From Azorinus chamasolen (lineage: Eukaryota; Mollusca; Bivalvia; Cardiida; Solecurtidae): a DNA stretch of 64,000 bases. The position numbers and the translations under genes were made by a program. Positions 22,541 to 32,960 of this stretch are shown piece after piece; within the stretch, counting starts at the first letter, position 1, and every line of letters starts with the position of its first letter. The stretch is from positions 97,684,316-97,748,315 of the forward strand of contig OY755240.1 of the NCBI GenBank assembly GCA_963576725.1, in the 5' to 3' direction. The notes beneath the pieces are model-generated. The model was not told where the DNA came from, searched no databases, and saw nothing but the letters and a program-made list of their open reading frames with translations.

Positions 22541-22797
22541 GTTAACGTTTAAGACAGGTTCTGCTGTTAATGGTTAGGTGTCAATGGTTAAGCAAATTTA
22601 GGACAGGTTCTGCTGTTAATGGTTAAGCAAGTATTAGGACAGGTTCTGCTGTTAATGGTTAAGCAAGTATTAGGACAGGTTCTGCTGTTAATGGTTTAGC
22701 AACTATTAGGACAGGTTCTAGTGTTAATGGTTAAGCAACTATTAGGACAGGTTCTAGTGTTAATGGTTAAAACTGGTTCTAGTGTTAATGGTTAAGC
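22541..22797. repeat. Array of about 36-bp units, about seven copies
   Basis: Units contain AGGACAGGTTCTGCTGTTAA and TGGTTAAGCAA. AGGACAGGTTCT is the family A right shell, so the array extends the right end of the preceding chimera. Confidence 0.93.
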
Positions 22798-22816
22798 ATT
22801 CGGGGAAATAAACTGC

Positions 22817-23218
22817 TTAATGCTTTACCTGATAGAGACGTTTTTAACGCATTTGCAACACAAATAGACCCAGATCAGGTGGAGAATGTAACAGCCGTCT
22901 TGTCAGGGTCATATAGACCCAGATCAGGTGGAGAATGTAACAGCTGTCTTGTCAGGGTCAAATAGACCCAGATCAGATGGAGAATGTAACAGCTGTCTTG
23001 TCAGGGTCAAATAGACCCAGATCAGGTGGAGAATGTAATAGCCGTCTGGTCAGGGTCTGCTCTGTTTGCTCATGGAATAATATAGATCTGATTCTATAGT
23101 TTCTGTCATGATACAGAATTTCCTTGGCCATTGTGTCATTACTAAAGTTAACAGATACTACCCCATACACTAGTACATGTACATGTATTATATGAATCGT
23201 CATGAGGTGAGTGGTTAA
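22817..23218. mobile_element. Family B MITE whose core is expanded
   Basis: It begins TTAATGCTTTACCTGATAG and ends GAGGTGAGTGGTTAA. The hairpin core at 22864-23059 is present as four tandem 49-bp units. Confidence 0.9.
22864..23059. repeat. 49-bp tandem repeat of the family B core, four copies
   Basis: Units start ATAGACCCAGATCAG at 22864, 22913, 22962 and 23011 and each contains GTCTTGTCAGGGTC or a close variant, so each unit is itself a short inverted repeat. Confidence 0.95.
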
Positions 23219-24099
23219 TGCTGAGTAGATGATCTTATCACGGTCCACAATGTTGGAAACTGTGAAATGTGTTAGGATACAAAATAGCAGAACGTCTGCT
23301 TTCAAATGTGCATGCATGTGACGTTTGACCCAATGCGTTTAAAGGGTCGTCGTCTTTTATTTTTATAATTACGCCTGACATATTTCAAAGTTTTTGTTTG
23401 CTGTGGAGTCAGACAGCCCCCAGCCAAATTTTCTCTATGATGGTGCTAAATAGAATATACATCTAATAAAACAGGCTCATTGGATACAAAAAATCAAACG
23501 AAACGGGATTATGGTCATACTGCGAAGTATATAGACATTGGGGACGCAATAAGTCCAAACATCCGAAAAGTAAAGGCATAAATTACGACATCTCTGTTAT
23601 TTTTACGACATCAACAAAACTGGCTCTCAACATTGCGTAATCGTGCCGCCATCTTAATTGCATACGCCTTAATTTCACATAAACTTTGTCGGAAACTTTA
23701 TCAGATAATTTTCATTTAATAAAATAAACCATCAGGCCTGGATTGCAATTACAATAGCCTCGGTAAGAATAATGTTTACCCGCAGTCTATGGTACCACTC
23801 GAGTCGCAGCAGTCTCGCGAAGCAATCACGTGACGACACTGCACATCTCGTCTGCAAGCAGGACACACACGTATATTAGGCGCGTAAACAAACAAGCTAT
23901 ACAACAGTCGACGTTGTTTTAGCGCTAATCCCTATGATTGGGGTACCGATGTCAAACTCCGGGCAAAGCCCTTAAAATTTGTCTGGGTTTCGAGAAAAAG
24001 GCCAAAGCTACATTGCAAACAGTGACGACACGGATCGGTCGCAGCTTTTGATACAAGTGCCACGTCATATTTTCAGTGACACATCATTATGTTCGATGT
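23219..24099. other. Unassigned non-coding DNA
   Basis: No gene or recognisable element. The stretch at 23760-23960 is richer in CpG and single-copy looking (CACTCGAGTCGCAGCAG). Confidence 0.45.
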
Positions 24100-24320
24100 T
24101 TATCGTCACTTTTAAGCCTTTTCTTGATGCATATACATGTATGTTCGAAATAATAAAAGCATGAATATTAATTGGCTGATTTTTGTAATGGTATACCAAC
24201 ATTGGACATTTTGGCCAGAGCAAAAATGATAGAATTATATCTATATTATCCGTAAGCAAACAAAGCAGACCCTGATAAGACCGTATCCACAGTAATAGTC
24301 TGATCTGGGTGTGGCGTGTA
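24100..24320. mobile_element. Family B MITE
   Basis: AGCATGAATATTAATTGGC, TAATGGTATACCAACA, and the core GCAAACAAAGCAGACCCTG; the right arm is TCTGATCTGGGTG. Confidence 0.75.
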
Positions 24321-24324
24321 AAAT

Positions 24325-24600
24325 TGTTTCTGTGATATAATGGTTAAATGTGTATCTGTGTGATAATGGTTAAAGGTGTTTCTGTGTGATAATGGTTAAA
24401 GGTGTTTCTGCGTAATAATGGTTAAATGTGGTTTTTTTTGTGTGATAATGGTTAAATGTGTCTCTCTGTGTGATAATGGTTAAATGTATTTCTGTCTGAT
24501 AATGGTTAAATGTTGGGGGGGGGTTCTGTGTGATAATGGTTAAAGGTGTTTTCTGTGTGGTAATGGTTAAAGGCGTTTCTGTGTCATAATGGTTAACCAT
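24325..24600. repeat. Array of 24-30-bp units ending GGTTAA
   Basis: About eleven copies of TTTCTGTGTGATAATGGTTA plus AAGGTG with variable spacing. The GGTTAA matches the right terminus of family B, which the array directly follows. Confidence 0.93.
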
Positions 24601-25058
24601 TATATACTATGAACAGAATACCGTCTGCACAAATTTGGATATGGAATAATTGTAACTTCTTCCGTTTCGATCGAGCATTAAAAAAACAAAACTTTTGACC
24701 AAGTGTCAAACAGCTTGGATCCTGTTGAAAATCCAGGTAAACTGATTAAGATTAGACGCCAAGTTACTCGGATTTTTATAAATATCCAAATGCGTATCGA
24801 AGAACTGAGGCAGACACCGTCTTATGATTAAATTAATTAGCTTGCAAAGAGTTAATTCTACAAGTTTGATGTACATGTATTGCTTTGATCAATTTTATTT
24901 GTGTATATTTATGTGATGTATATTTTGACCCAAGGTATTTTATATACAAGTATAGACAGACCTATGTGTTACAGTTTTTATTTTATATGAAATGCTTTTG
25001 GTTGAGGACCGAAAGGTAGATTAGTCATTATGTTGAACTATCCTTGTTAAATAGAGTT
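24601..25058. other. Family D core fragment and AT-rich DNA
   Basis: CAAGTGTCAAACAGCTTGG and TTAGACGCCAAGTTACTCGG (24700-24770) are a worn family D left arm and apex. The rest is AT-rich and unassigned. Confidence 0.55.
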
Positions 25059-25565
25059 TCATTCATTCATTCATTCATTCATTCATTCATTCATTCATTC
25101 ATTCATTCATTCATTCATTCATTCATTCATTCATTCATTCATTCATTCATTCATTCATTCATTCATTCATTCATTCATTCATTCATTCATTCATTCATTC
25201 GTTCGTTCGTTCGTTCGTTCGTTCGTTCGTTCGTTCGTTCGTTCGTTCGTTCGTTCGTTCGTTCTCATCCATTCACTCATTAATTAATTCATTAATTAAT
25301 TAATTAATTCATTAATTCATTCATTAATTAATTAATTAATTAATTAATTCATTAATTCATTAATTCATTCATTCATTCATTCATTCATTCATTCATTCAT
25401 TCATTCATTCATTCATTCATTCATTAATTAATTAATTAATTAATTAATTCATTCATTCATTCATTCATTCATTCATTCATTCATTCATTCATTCATTCAT
25501 TCATTCATTCATTCATTCATTCGTTCGTTCGTTCATCCATTCACTCATTAATTCATTCATTCATC
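25059..25565. repeat. Compound tetranucleotide microsatellite
   Basis: Pure ATTC/TTCA repeats run to 25200, pure TTCG repeats occupy 25200-25263, and mixed TTAA/TTCA/TTCG blocks continue to 25565. The open frame (FIHS and RSFV repeats) is not a gene. Confidence 0.99.
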
Positions 25566-25865
25566 TCAGCGTCTCATATGTATCCATACTTATATGTATC
25601 CATGCTCTTTGCAAATGCGAATCGGATGGCGATTAAAGAAAGATTACATAGCCAGTTGTATTTAGTCTGTGTCTACATTATTTGCATATCTACAAAAGGA
25701 CAATATCTTTGGGCTTGTTTTATACATGAATTTTTATCACAACGCGTATATTTTTTTTCAAGGGAGTCGAATTTCAAAGAGAAAAGTCTGTGGTATTAGA
25801 TTTTATGACTGCGAAAAAAATTCTGCTTTTAAAACTTTACCGTTGAAAACCTTTCATCCTAACAC
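25566..25865. other. Unassigned AT-rich DNA
   Basis: Two short overlapping open frames (25578-25799 and 25669-25869) have no recognisable motif. Confidence 0.4.
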
Positions 25866-26132
25866 TTAACCCTTTCCTTCATATGAACGCATTTTCACGC
25901 ATTTGCAAACAGAGTAGACCCATGTCAGAAGGCTCCCGTCGGAGGCGTATGATCAGGGTCTGCTATGTTTGCTAATGGAATTTGAAAAATATATAAATAT
26001 GCTTCTTTAGTTTCTAAAATGGCTAAAATGGCTAAAAGGTTCTACCTTCCATATTTCATTGTAACTTTTTTGTTCATGAATATTCAGTAAGTGTTGAAAT
26101 TTGTAATAAATATAGAACAGGGAAAAGGTTAA
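25866..26132. mobile_element. Family B MITE, TTAA to TTAA
   Basis: It begins TTAACCCTTTCCTTCATATG and ends AGGGAAAAGGTTAA. The core has apex GGCTCCCGTCGGAGGC. Confidence 0.9.
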
Positions 26133-26178
26133 AGCGTAGGAACCGAGCATACAGGGCCTTTGTGACCAGTGTAGACCC

Positions 26179-26384
26179 TAATTAGATACAACCTCTTTGA
26201 ATAAATCTACCGAAAAGGAGTATTAACTAGAGAAAAGGAAAAATTAAGAATTTTGTAGTTTGAAACCATTGTGATAAATAGAGCATTTGCTCCTATAGGA
26301 GCAAATGCTCTATTTATCACAAAGGTTTCACAAAGTGACTTTTACAGAGTCGTCAAAAGTCGTCAATATGAGGGAATGGGTTAA
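26179..26384. mobile_element. Family C MITE with perfect apex
   Basis: Left part ATTAGATACAACCTC (terminus lost), right end GAGGGAATGGGTTAA. The palindrome TGATAAATAGAGCATTTGC has the apex GCTCCTATAGGAGC at 26289-26302. Confidence 0.92.
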
Positions 26385-26640
26385 CCCGTGCCATCATACT
26401 GACGTCATTTGACGTCTCGGTAAACGTTTTTGAATACATTTTGATAAATAGAGCATTTGCTCTTTGTCGTCTGCTTCATTTGTCGTCTGCGTCATAACAA
26501 TCTACTTCATTTTTAGTCTGCTTCATTTGTCTTCTGCAAGCGTCTACTCCTCTCATTCGTATAGACATATACATGTATGTCTATGTCTCTGATTCGTATG
26601 CTTACTTTGTAACTGTTGCGCAAACCAAGATATCCATTGA
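26385..26640. other. Gap with a C fragment and GCAGACGACA repeats
   Basis: TTTTGATAAATAGAGCATTT at about 26440-26459 is a family C arm. TGTCGTCTGC follows at 26465 and 26481. No gene is seen. Confidence 0.5.
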
Positions 26641-26645
26641 TAAAT

Positions 26646-26888
26646 ATACCAAATAGAGCCCATCTAACCGTTAGAAAGACCTAAATAGAGCCCATTTAAC
26701 CGTTAGAAAGACCTAAATAGAGCCCATCTAACCGTTAGAAAGACCTAAATAGAGACCTATAACCGCTAGAAAGATCCCATCTAACCGTTAGAAAGACCTA
26801 AATAGAGACCTATAACCGCTAGAAAGATCCCATCTAACCGTTAGAAAGACTTAAATAGAGCCCATCTAACCGTTAGAAAGACCTAAAT
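26646..26888. repeat. 32-bp repeat with 53-bp higher-order unit
   Basis: The unit CCTAAATAGAGCCCATCTAA plus CCGTTAGAAAGA recurs. A longer variant containing GAGACCTATAACCGCTAG occurs twice at a 53-bp spacing. Confidence 0.95.
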
Positions 26889-27460
26889 AATGGATTGCGA
26901 AAGCACCTTTGATTTTGTGTTCAGTAAAAAGGAAAGAATTAAAAGATAATCTATCGGTCCGGTTTCAAGCAACGATTTTATTAACTTTTAACTATTTATA
27001 TACGTGAACCAAGTAGGCGAGAACTTTACAGATACTGTACACCATGATCAAAAGGATTCTAAGGGAACCATTTCACTTTGTTAACGTCTTTAAAACAGAA
27101 ATTGAATAGAATCGACTTCGAAACGCGTGTGTCAGCATACCAAACAACTTAATAGGTGTCCGCATGTCTAACGAAAGATCGTACGGTTGAACTGATCGTA
27201 AATTCTAACAAACGACGATCGCAACTTTCAGTAACTTACGATAACTTCCGTCGTAAATTGTTCCATGTTAGAATTTTCGTCTAATTTCGGCTATGCAACG
27301 ATGGTCGCAAATTAAGACTTATGATATTTTTTGGTCGCATGAATTTTCGTAAGATGTGGCTCTGATTGCAGGTTGGTCTGGCGGAATGACGTGGACAGTG
27401 TCGACGGAAAGTGCTGGGCGGTGAAATTGGAATAAATACTGCACTGACGCAATTCCGTTA
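26889..27460. other. Unassigned non-coding DNA
   Basis: Single-copy looking sequence without MITEs; no gene is seen. Confidence 0.45.
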
Positions 27461-27462
27461 TA

Positions 27463-27650
27463 CAGTAAACAATGGTCTTTATAAAAAGAAATCCAATTCT
27501 GGCAGGTGGTAGCTTAACACGGGTTGAACTTTATACAGGAAGCTTCCGTATCAGCTTTTAGCAATATTTATGTTCTGCATTAAGCTGCCACCTGCGTTTA
27601 AAGCTCTGCACGTTTATTCACTGAGCAGTCGTTTACACGAGGTTGCACTG
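27463..27650. mobile_element. Family A MITE, TA to TA, diverged
   Basis: It starts CAGTAAACAATGGTC after TA and ends CGAGGTTGCACTG before TA. The core is GGCAGGTGGTAGCTTAAC ... GCATTAAGCTGCCACCTGC. Confidence 0.88.
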
Positions 27651-27746
27651 TACATGTAATAGACGGCTGTTTGCAGTAATTATTACCTGGTCCACGTATA
27701 AATAAGCGTATAGTCTGATGTGAACCGATTAATAATTACTTATGTA

Positions 27747-27812
27747 AATAGTTTGGATCCAGATGAGACGCCGAGTAACTCGGCATTTCGTCACGATACA
27801 CAATGTTCGACA
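27747..27812. mobile_element. Family D hairpin core
   Basis: AATAGTTTGGATCCAGATGA then GACGCCGAGTAACTCGGC: the D apex is GCCGAGTAACTCGGC rather than the GCTCCT type. Confidence 0.75.
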
Positions 27813-29088
27813 CCCTGACTGCATGCTTGTAAACAAACTGGTTATATTAATAGCTTGAATTTTGAAAATGTAGTGGATAAACAATTGTATAAAAACAATT
27901 TGCCCAGCAGGCTAAAACTTAAATATAGTAAAAAGCCTTGGAATTTATTGTAAGTTTTCGAGAGATCAGTTGCCAATGCAGTCATTTACCGTTTGCACTC
28001 TGAGCAGACGTCGTCTGCAAATTTTGTCGTCTGCTTCAATTATACAAGGACAGTTTTCTTCCTTTGCTTTTCAAAAAAAGTGTAAAAATCTCATCTGGAT
28101 TGAAACTGTTTGCAAAGTTTACCCCTATGTTATTATACTAGAGTACTGAAAGTTAATTGTCCTAACCTTTATCAAGCGAAATAATTTGTATTTTATTAAT
28201 AGTCTGGTCTGTTCCTTTTTAAAATGCGAGCGTCAGACGTACATGTATTTGCGAAATATTTATCCATCGTTTCAAACAGTTTTGTTCCTAATGACAGGAA
28301 CCAGGTGTGAATATTTCGATCCAAAATAGTTCCAAAAATGGAATGGCCAATTTAAGCAAATGACATTTTAAAGGTTATTCTCGAGAATGTGGGGAAGTTT
28401 ACTACTGTTCTTTACGGCTGGCCTTTTGCGAACAAACTCATAAACTTTATATCCAATCTGTTGTTTCTGCATCAAACGGTATAACAACAGACATAAGTAA
28501 ACACTTGGTTGCATCTAAAACACGAAATCAAAGAAAGAACGAAACATATTTTATTGTAAAATGTATAAAACCCCGTGTTACACCCGCACCTTGAATGGGT
28601 AAACAGTTGAGGAAGGGATTTTTGTGTAAACAAACACGGCATGATATTTTATAGACGTCCCTGGTGGCTCAGCATTAACCTTTATGCACTCACGGCAAAA
28701 AAAGGGTTATCCATTTCATTTCTCTAATGTGTAGATTTTCTTCATATTAAATTCCAGTCACATGACTGGAGAATGGAATAGTTTGCATTCTGATGAGACT
28801 AAGTTTTTCGGTATCTCATCCGGGTCTCAAATGTTTGTAGGTGTCATCATGATCGTCTAGAAGATTGCTAAAGGTTTAAATGAGGCTGACGTACATTCGT
28901 AAAATACAATATCCTTTGTGCGAATAGTGTACAATTTCCTGAAAGTGCCATCTGCTGAGGATTCAACATAAACTGGTTTGAAATGTCCAGTGTTCTTTGT
29001 AACTCCTCTATAAAAAATAATGTTTACTCAGATTTGGAGCTGGTGCAAGTGTAATTTCTCCCGTTACGATCATGCTTTTCAGACAATA
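27813..29088. other. Unassigned DNA with D and repeat fragments
   Basis: TGTCGTCTGC lies at 28025 and a D-like core (AGTTTGCATTCTGATGAGAC) at 28779-28841. AGGTGTGA at 28303-28310 is a T-box half-site consensus. No gene is seen. Confidence 0.45.
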
Positions 29089-29614
29089 TTAACAGGGTGC
29101 ACTCATAGGCTATTTTTAGATCCAATCTCTTTGAATAAATCTACCGAAAAGGAGCATTTACTAAACGAAATGATTTTTTTTAACTGTGTAGTGATGCAAC
29201 CATTGTGATAAATAGAGCATTTGCTCTTAAGGAGCAAATAAAAAAGTACCTAGTTATAGTCTACTTTCAGTTCGAAACACCGCTCAACCGACTGTACATT
29301 TACTCCCCTGGTCATTGAGCCATTCGCCTACAATATTAAGCACTGCTAACATATGGTGCAATCATGCAGCCGCAGTACCGGCGTGTGACCCTCACATGTA
29401 CCCATTTTAACTCCTGGGTGGAGAGGAGGTGCGACTGGCAGACACTGAAAAGCGTCTCTGAAATTTCCGGGAGGGACCGGAATTTGAACCTCGGACCTCC
29501 GGATTCGTAGTCAAGCGCATTACCAATATACCACCGCACAACAGCAAAATTGAATGTTCTAATTGTCACAATGGTTTCAGAAAGTATTAGCCGGTATATG
29601 AGGTAATGGGTTAA
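29089..29614. mobile_element. Family C MITE split by a SINE
   Basis: The element begins TTAACAGGGTGCACTCATAG and ends TATGAGGTAATGGGTTAA. Its hairpin apex (GCTCTTAAGGAGC at about 29223-29235) is followed by a SINE, after which the right arm resumes with TTGTCACAATGGTTTCAG. Confidence 0.88.
29239..29542 (-). mobile_element. tRNA-derived SINE inserted in a family C hairpin
   Basis: On the minus strand a tRNA-like head starts near 29542. The A box TGGTATATTGG maps to 29523-29533 and the B box GGTTCAAATTCC to 29479-29490. The body includes CCAGGAGTTAAAATGGGTAC, which recalls a conserved SINE central domain of the kind described in molluscs, though I cannot name the family. It is flanked by AGCAAA direct repeats (29233-29238 and 29543-29548), consistent with target-site duplication. 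Confidence 0.85.
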
Positions 29615-29728
29615 CCGAGTGTCAAATAACTTGGATTCTGATCAGATGCCGAGTTATTCGACGTCTCATCTGGATACAAGATGTTAGCAAAATGCCAGTG
29701 AGGTCATGAATAGTGAGAGAAGAGTTAA
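29615..29728. mobile_element. Family D MITE portion
   Basis: GAGTGTCAAATAACTTGG, then GCCGAGTTATTCGACGTC and CTCATCTGGATAC, ending GAGAAGAGTTAA. The left end abuts the preceding C terminus. Confidence 0.7.
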
Positions 29729-29729
29729 T

Positions 29730-29791
29730 ACCATATCTCCACCAGATACTACCATATCTCCACCAGATACTACCATATCTCCACCAGATAT
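29730..29791. repeat. 21-bp repeat, three copies
   Basis: CCATATCTCCACCAGATACT begins at 29731, 29752 and 29773, directly after the D right terminus. Confidence 0.95.
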
Positions 29792-29842
29792 ATAGAGACA
29801 GTATATAGAGAGAACAAGCTTTTAAACCCTGCATTTGCCATA

Positions 29843-30034
29843 CAGTAAAATCCCTCTAAATTGGAATTCGGGTAGAGAAGAATTAAGATATACTTTTAGT
29901 CAGGTGGTTCCTTAATGCAGGGTGAAATCCATGCAGAAAGCGCCAAGAGGAATTTCACCCTGCATTAAGCTGCCGCCTGTTTAAACACCGATATTTATAC
30001 TAAATTGAACGTCCGGTTTAGAGGGATTTTACTG
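29843..30034. mobile_element. Family A MITE, CTCTAAA shell, TA to TA
   Basis: Ends CAGTAAAATCCCTCTAAATT and AGAGGGATTTTACTG with TA on both sides. The core has lost part of the right arm after the apex. Confidence 0.9.
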
Positions 30035-30161
30035 TATTTTAAAAGTTTTAGTTGCATGTTATGCATGTCTATTAATGTGTACGTGTGTACATGTATTTAT
30101 ATGTTCGTGTTAAGAGAGAATTGCAACCATTGATCATAGAGTGGAACTGCTCCAGCTACTA

Positions 30162-30365
30162 CAGTAAAACCTCTCCAAACCAGACGTTAAATTAAGTATA
30201 AATATCGGTCTTAGAGACAGGTGGCAGCTTAAAGCAGGGTGAAAGTCACGCAGAAAGTTCCAAGAGGAGTTTTCTGCATGACTTTCCTTCTGCATTAATC
30301 TGCCACCTGCCCAGAAGTATATAATTTTTTCTCTACTAGAATTCACGTTTAGAGAGGTTTTACTG
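30162..30365. mobile_element. Family A MITE, CTCTCCAAACC shell, TA to TA
   Basis: Ends CAGTAAAACCTCTCCAAACC and TTTAGAGAGGTTTTACTG with TA on both sides; apex AGTTCCAAGAGGAGT. Confidence 0.93.
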
Positions 30366-30392
30366 TAAGTGCTGAATTAACATGTGTACCTT

Positions 30393-30650
30393 TTAACCCT
30401 TTCCCTCATATAAACGTGTTTTCACACATTTGCAAACAGAGTAGACCCAGATCAGATGGCTCCTAGAGGAGCCGTCTGATCAGGGTCTACTCTGTTTGCT
30501 AATAGAATTTGATAGATATGTTTCTTTACTTTCTTAAATGGCTACAATGTTCCAACTTCCATATTTCTTTATAACTACATGTATTTTGTTAATGAATATT
30601 CAGTAGGTATTTAGATTTGGCCTAAATACAGAACAGGGAACCAGGGTTAA
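30393..30650. mobile_element. Family B MITE, TTAA to TTAA, strong hairpin
   Basis: It begins TTAACCCTTTCCCTCATATA and ends AACCAGGGTTAA. The core GCAAACAGAGTAGACCCAG ... CTACTCTGTTTGC is an almost perfect palindrome with apex GGCTCCTAGAGGAGCC. Confidence 0.94.
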
Positions 30651-30663
30651 AGCAAGTGCCCGA

Positions 30664-30800
30664 TAAATCCTTTACCTCATGAATATTAATGAAAGAAATA
30701 ATGACGTCATTAACATCAATAAGATGATACTTTATAATAGCATATAAACAGGGAATATTTCTAATAAGACCGGTTTATGTAATCAGTTTAGTCAGATTTA
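30664..30800. mobile_element. Family B left half
   Basis: CTTTACCTCATGAATATTAA followed by GAAAGAAATAATGACGTC; no core is found. Confidence 0.65.
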
Positions 30801-31523
30801 TGGAAGTTTTAGCGTATACGTTTTATATAACAAATATTACAACTTCTTCCTGTGTCATCACTCAATGACGTGAAAGATTCGGTTTGCTCTGATTTATACA
30901 GTTTTACACTAATCCGTTTTACACAGACGACATTTTCGAGTGATCACTTCACTATAATGTTTTGCAAATCGCTTGATTAGTTAGGTTCGACTGTCGTCTG
31001 CGGCAAGCCGTTTCCGTCTGCTGATAATACAGATTTTACCTCTGCTTACAGAAAACATGACGCCAAATCTGAGAAGGTATAAATAAACACAGGTCTAATA
31101 TTGATCGACACTGTCTGATAACAAATAGTATGGGTTTTTTTTTAATAAAAACAGTGAAATAATTATAACAAGTTGTTTATAAATGTAGCAGATGTCTCTT
31201 TTGCATAAATATATGTATCAATGACAAGCCTACACTTTTAGCCGACGACAGCGTCCTTGAGACATATCGTCTGGTGCCGGTGGGTTTGAAAATGAATCTT
31301 TGATTTTATAATCAGATTATTTGTTACACCCTTGCCCAATCTATATCGCGACACATGTCATTTATATGGATTTCTCTCGATGATTATCAAATCACAACAG
31401 TTTGATTTTAATCATTGACACCATTACAGCATTGTAGTTGTATAGCCCTCCTCCATGTCAGATATTAATTCTTACAGAGATGTAAACATTTGGATCTGTT
31501 CAACCGGACTACATCCATTTCGA
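30801..31523. other. Unassigned non-coding DNA
   Basis: TGTCGTCTGC is present at 30992. No gene or complete element is seen. Confidence 0.45.
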
Positions 31524-31600
31524 TTAACCTTTACTCCATGAATATTCATGAAAGAATAATGACATCAATAATATTATATGTAATTTCATTTATTTTTCAA
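31524..31600. mobile_element. Family B terminus fragment
   Basis: TTAACCTTTACTCCATGAAT followed by ATTCATGAAAGAATAATGAC. Confidence 0.65.
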
Positions 31601-31609
31601 GGCGACATA

Positions 31610-31859
31610 TTAATCCTTTCCCTCATATAAACGTGTTTTCACGTATTTGCAAACAGACTAGACCCAGATCAGACGGCTCCTAGAGGAGCCGTCTGATCAG
31701 GGTCTGCTCTGTTTGCTGATAGAATTTGATAGATCTGTTTCGTTGCCTTCTAAAATGTCTACAATGTTGCACCTTCCATATTTCTTTATAACTATTTTGT
31801 TAATGAATAGTCAGGAGGTATTGAAAATTGGAATATAAATAGAATAGGGAAAGGGTTAA
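31610..31859. mobile_element. Family B MITE, TTAA to TTAA, strong hairpin
   Basis: It begins TTAATCCTTTCCCTCATATA and ends TAGGGAAAGGGTTAA. Core apex GGCTCCTAGAGGAGCC. It is a close relative of the copy at 30393. Confidence 0.94.
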
Positions 31860-32017
31860 CACATCAATATTTTTCCAAAGCAGAAACTGTTAACCCAGAT
31901 CTATATTATCAGTGTATAAGCTAACCGAGCAGACCCTGACCAGACGGCTCCTATAGGAGCTCTTTCTACTCTATTTGCAAAGGCGTAGAAAAGAGGGTTT
32001 ATGGAGTAAATGATTAA
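31860..32017. mobile_element. Family B MITE abutting the previous one
   Basis: Core CCGAGCAGACCCTGACCAG with the exact apex GCTCCTATAGGAGC (31947-31960), then a damaged right arm and TTTATGGAGTAAATGATTAA. It starts at the TTAA that ends the previous copy. Confidence 0.82.
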
Positions 32018-32213
32018 GCTTTATGACGTCATAAACAAGAGATGTTTTCCCAAGGCAGAAGCTATAGAATAAGATATGTGCTATTTCAAAACACAAACAG
32101 AGCAGACCGTGTCGTCGAGATCAATTCTTTATGCTTAGTTTTGCTAACATTTCCCTTTCAACTTGCTTTTATTATATTGACTAGATGGTGAATTTGAATT
32201 TAGTTTAATGACA

Positions 32214-32531
32214 CAGTAAAGTATGCTTATAATGACCACTCAAACCAAAGACCTATGATATGTGTTATCATAGGTCTTTGCTCAAACGAAGTATAATTCT
32301 GGATTTTTAAAAAACACCGGTGGTGAACAAAAATGATACAGAAAGCTCTTGTAGGTGACCTATGATCAGGGTCTGCTCTATTTGCTAATGCAATAATATA
32401 GATCTTCTCAGACAGTTTTTGTCATACAAAAAAAAAATCCTTTTAATTTTTTACATTGTATAAAAATTAAGTTCATGAATATTAATGAAGTGACCAATTC
32501 ACGCATAAATGAACATTAGGGAAATGGTTAA
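32214..32531. mobile_element. Chimeric element: family A left half joined to family B right half
   Basis: The left half is family A (CAGTAAAGTATGCTTATAAT, ACCGGTGGTGAAC, ATGATACAGAAAGC). At the apex GCTCTTGTAGG (about 32345-32355) it switches to the family B right arm GATCAGGGTCTGCTCTATTT and a B right end AGGGAAATGGTTAA. This is the reciprocal of the chimera at 22252. A perfect 14-bp hairpin (32247-32279) sits in the A part. Confidence 0.88.
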
Positions 32532-32732
32532 AAAGAAAATTAATATACAGAAGTTCGGCCTGTTTACAGTAATCGCTTTATAGAGACCCTACTGCTCTCG
32601 AGTTTGCATAACTGTTTACTGGGTTTCCTTGGTTGGTATTTGCTGAATATATTATGTGTGCACTGTACAAATGACGTAATCAGTATCATGACACTGCATG
32701 TGATATTATTTTCATCAGTTTTGAAAACTGCA

Positions 32733-32960
32733 ACCCTCTACCTGATAGAGACCCCCCCAATGAAACATTTGCACATAAAGTAGACCCAGACCAGACTGCT
32801 CCTGTACGAACTGCCTGATCAGGTTCTACTATGTTCACTTATTAAATAATATCAATCGGATTCGTATACATGTTCTGCCGTTGCCAAAAAGTCCTGCTTT
32901 CACAAGCAAAAATTGTATTTAAAAATCATCTAATTAATATTCATAAAGTCTGTATCATCT
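32733..32960. mobile_element. Family B MITE, degenerate
   Basis: CTCTACCTGATAGAGAC, core TAGACCCAGACCAGAC with apex CTGCTCCTGTACGAACTG, right part TAATTAATATTCATAAAG. Confidence 0.72.

Noticed and set aside
29479..29533. A functional tRNA gene on the minus strand
   Set aside because: The A and B boxes sit in a 300-bp unit with a SINE-like body and target duplications, and the B box has an extra base.
29611..29614. Shared TTAA as proof of a D element inserting at the end of a C element
   Set aside because: TTAACCGAGTGTC also resembles the internal D sequence TTGACCGAGTGTC, so the D copy may simply be truncated there.
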